Positions 4,894-5,311 of a stretch of 5,311 nt of DNA are shown one piece after another; the first letter of the stretch is position 1; each line of letters begins with the position of its first letter. A program made the position numbers and the translations under genes. This stretch comes from Acidithiobacillus sp. (GTDB taxonomy: Bacteria; Pseudomonadota; Gammaproteobacteria; Acidithiobacillales; Acidithiobacillaceae): contig JAPTWR010000166.1 in NCBI GenBank assembly GCA_028065135.1, positions 1-5,311 on the forward strand, given 5' to 3'. A model generated the notes under the pieces. The model was not told the DNA's origin, made no database searches, and saw nothing but the letters and a program-made list of their open reading frames with translations.

Positions 4894-5311
4894 CTAAGTG
4901 GCATATGACATGATTATCTGATGGATCTTTGCCGCATGGGTCAGCAAAATCATATGAGCGCCATCTTCCAGGTTATGGTACTGGGCTTGGGGAATACGAG
5001 CCGCAATGGCCGCGCCGATATGAGGGTTGATGACTTTATCCTGGGCACCTTGCCATAGGTGCACTGGTACCCGAATATCATCCAACTGGAACGGCCAAGG
5101 CCGGCTTAAAACGCTGAGATCATCGGCCATTCCAATTGTGCTTTGTTGAAGCGCTTCCTGCAGATCATGATTCAGCACTGCATACGTATCTGGTACTGTC
5201 AGCAACGCCTGATCCTGGGCACTCATCTTCTCTGCAAGCTGTGCGATAAACCGCTCCGGATTTTGGCGTACGCCCCACATACTCAAACGCAGCAACAGAG
5301 AGAACAACCGT
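4894..5311 (-). CDS. Alpha/beta hydrolase, C-terminal half
   Basis: The gene enters from the right edge on the minus strand; an upstream CGG codon continues the frame, so TTG 5307 is not a supported start. About 138 residues are visible. The C-terminal alpha/beta-hydrolase pattern is clear: IRVPVHLWQGAQDKVINPHI carries the acid residue (Asp, codon 5040-5038) of the catalytic triad, and DGAHMILL carries the catalytic His (codon 4956-4954). Before it lies a helical cap-like region (MWGVRQNPERF, then a GMADDL segment and RPWPFQLDDI) found in COG0596-type hydrolases. The nucleophile Ser and oxyanion region lie outside the window. The substrate cannot be predicted. The frame is intact and ends with TAG. 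It points the same way as the ATPase but is 450 bp away with separate promoters, so no operon is suggested. Confidence 0.88.
   Translation of the reverse strand, partial: RLFSLLLRLSMWGVRQNPERFIAQLAEKMSAQDQALLTVPDTYAVLNHDLQEALQQSTIGMADDLSVLSRPWPFQLDDIRVPVHLWQGAQDKVINPHIGAAIAARIPQAQYHNLEDGAHMILLTHAAKIHQIIMSYAT

Overview
The window looks like an accessory, partly decayed stretch of a proteobacterial chromosome. That is an inference from protein style (an EcoEI-type HsdR, a BrnT/BrnA pair, an APxRMGKT-type AAA+ ATPase, an alpha/beta hydrolase) and mid-range base composition. I cannot fix the genus. Gene-sized open frames occupy both flanks, and the centre (about 2093-3322) is AT-richer, full of stops and carries relics.

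Left part (1-2092): the C-terminal 350 residues of a type I restriction enzyme R subunit run in from outside the window. Two bases after its stop comes a collapsed companion gene. It starts as a HARE-HTH domain, shifts frame inside a short ACACT tandem repeat, and ends as the C-terminus of a GIY-YIG-like nuclease. After about 190 bp comes a toxin-first brnT-brnA toxin-antitoxin operon. A 20-bp palindrome covers its likely promoter, and the promoter sits so close to the start codon that the toxin mRNA may be leaderless.

Centre (2093-3322): no intact gene. It holds a possible truncated minus-strand gene, then an array of about seven copies of a 22-bp element: three facing right, then four facing left. 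This layout resembles transposase-binding ends of IS21, Tn552 or Tn7-like elements, but no transposase gene is present. A possible degraded membrane-receptor N-terminus and four consecutive small stem-loops follow. Last is a diverged, inverted, broken copy of part of the ATPase that lies just beyond.

Right part (3323-5311): a minus-strand AAA+ ATPase with a winged-helix C-terminus is split by one in-frame TAA into a 289-codon ATPase part and a 79-codon DNA-binding part. Its perfect extended -10 box again lies 7 nt before the ATG. After about 450 bp of non-coding sequence, the C-terminal half of an alpha/beta hydrolase on the minus strand runs off the right edge.

Together this reads as a defence and mobile-element hot spot: restriction remnant, toxin-antitoxin pair, transposon-end-like repeats and a decaying ATPase family. 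Only the toxin-antitoxin pair is complete. I see no convincing new multi-gene system. The most unusual items are the convergent 22-bp array, the nonsense-split ATPase with its inverted relic, and the two leaderless-type promoters.
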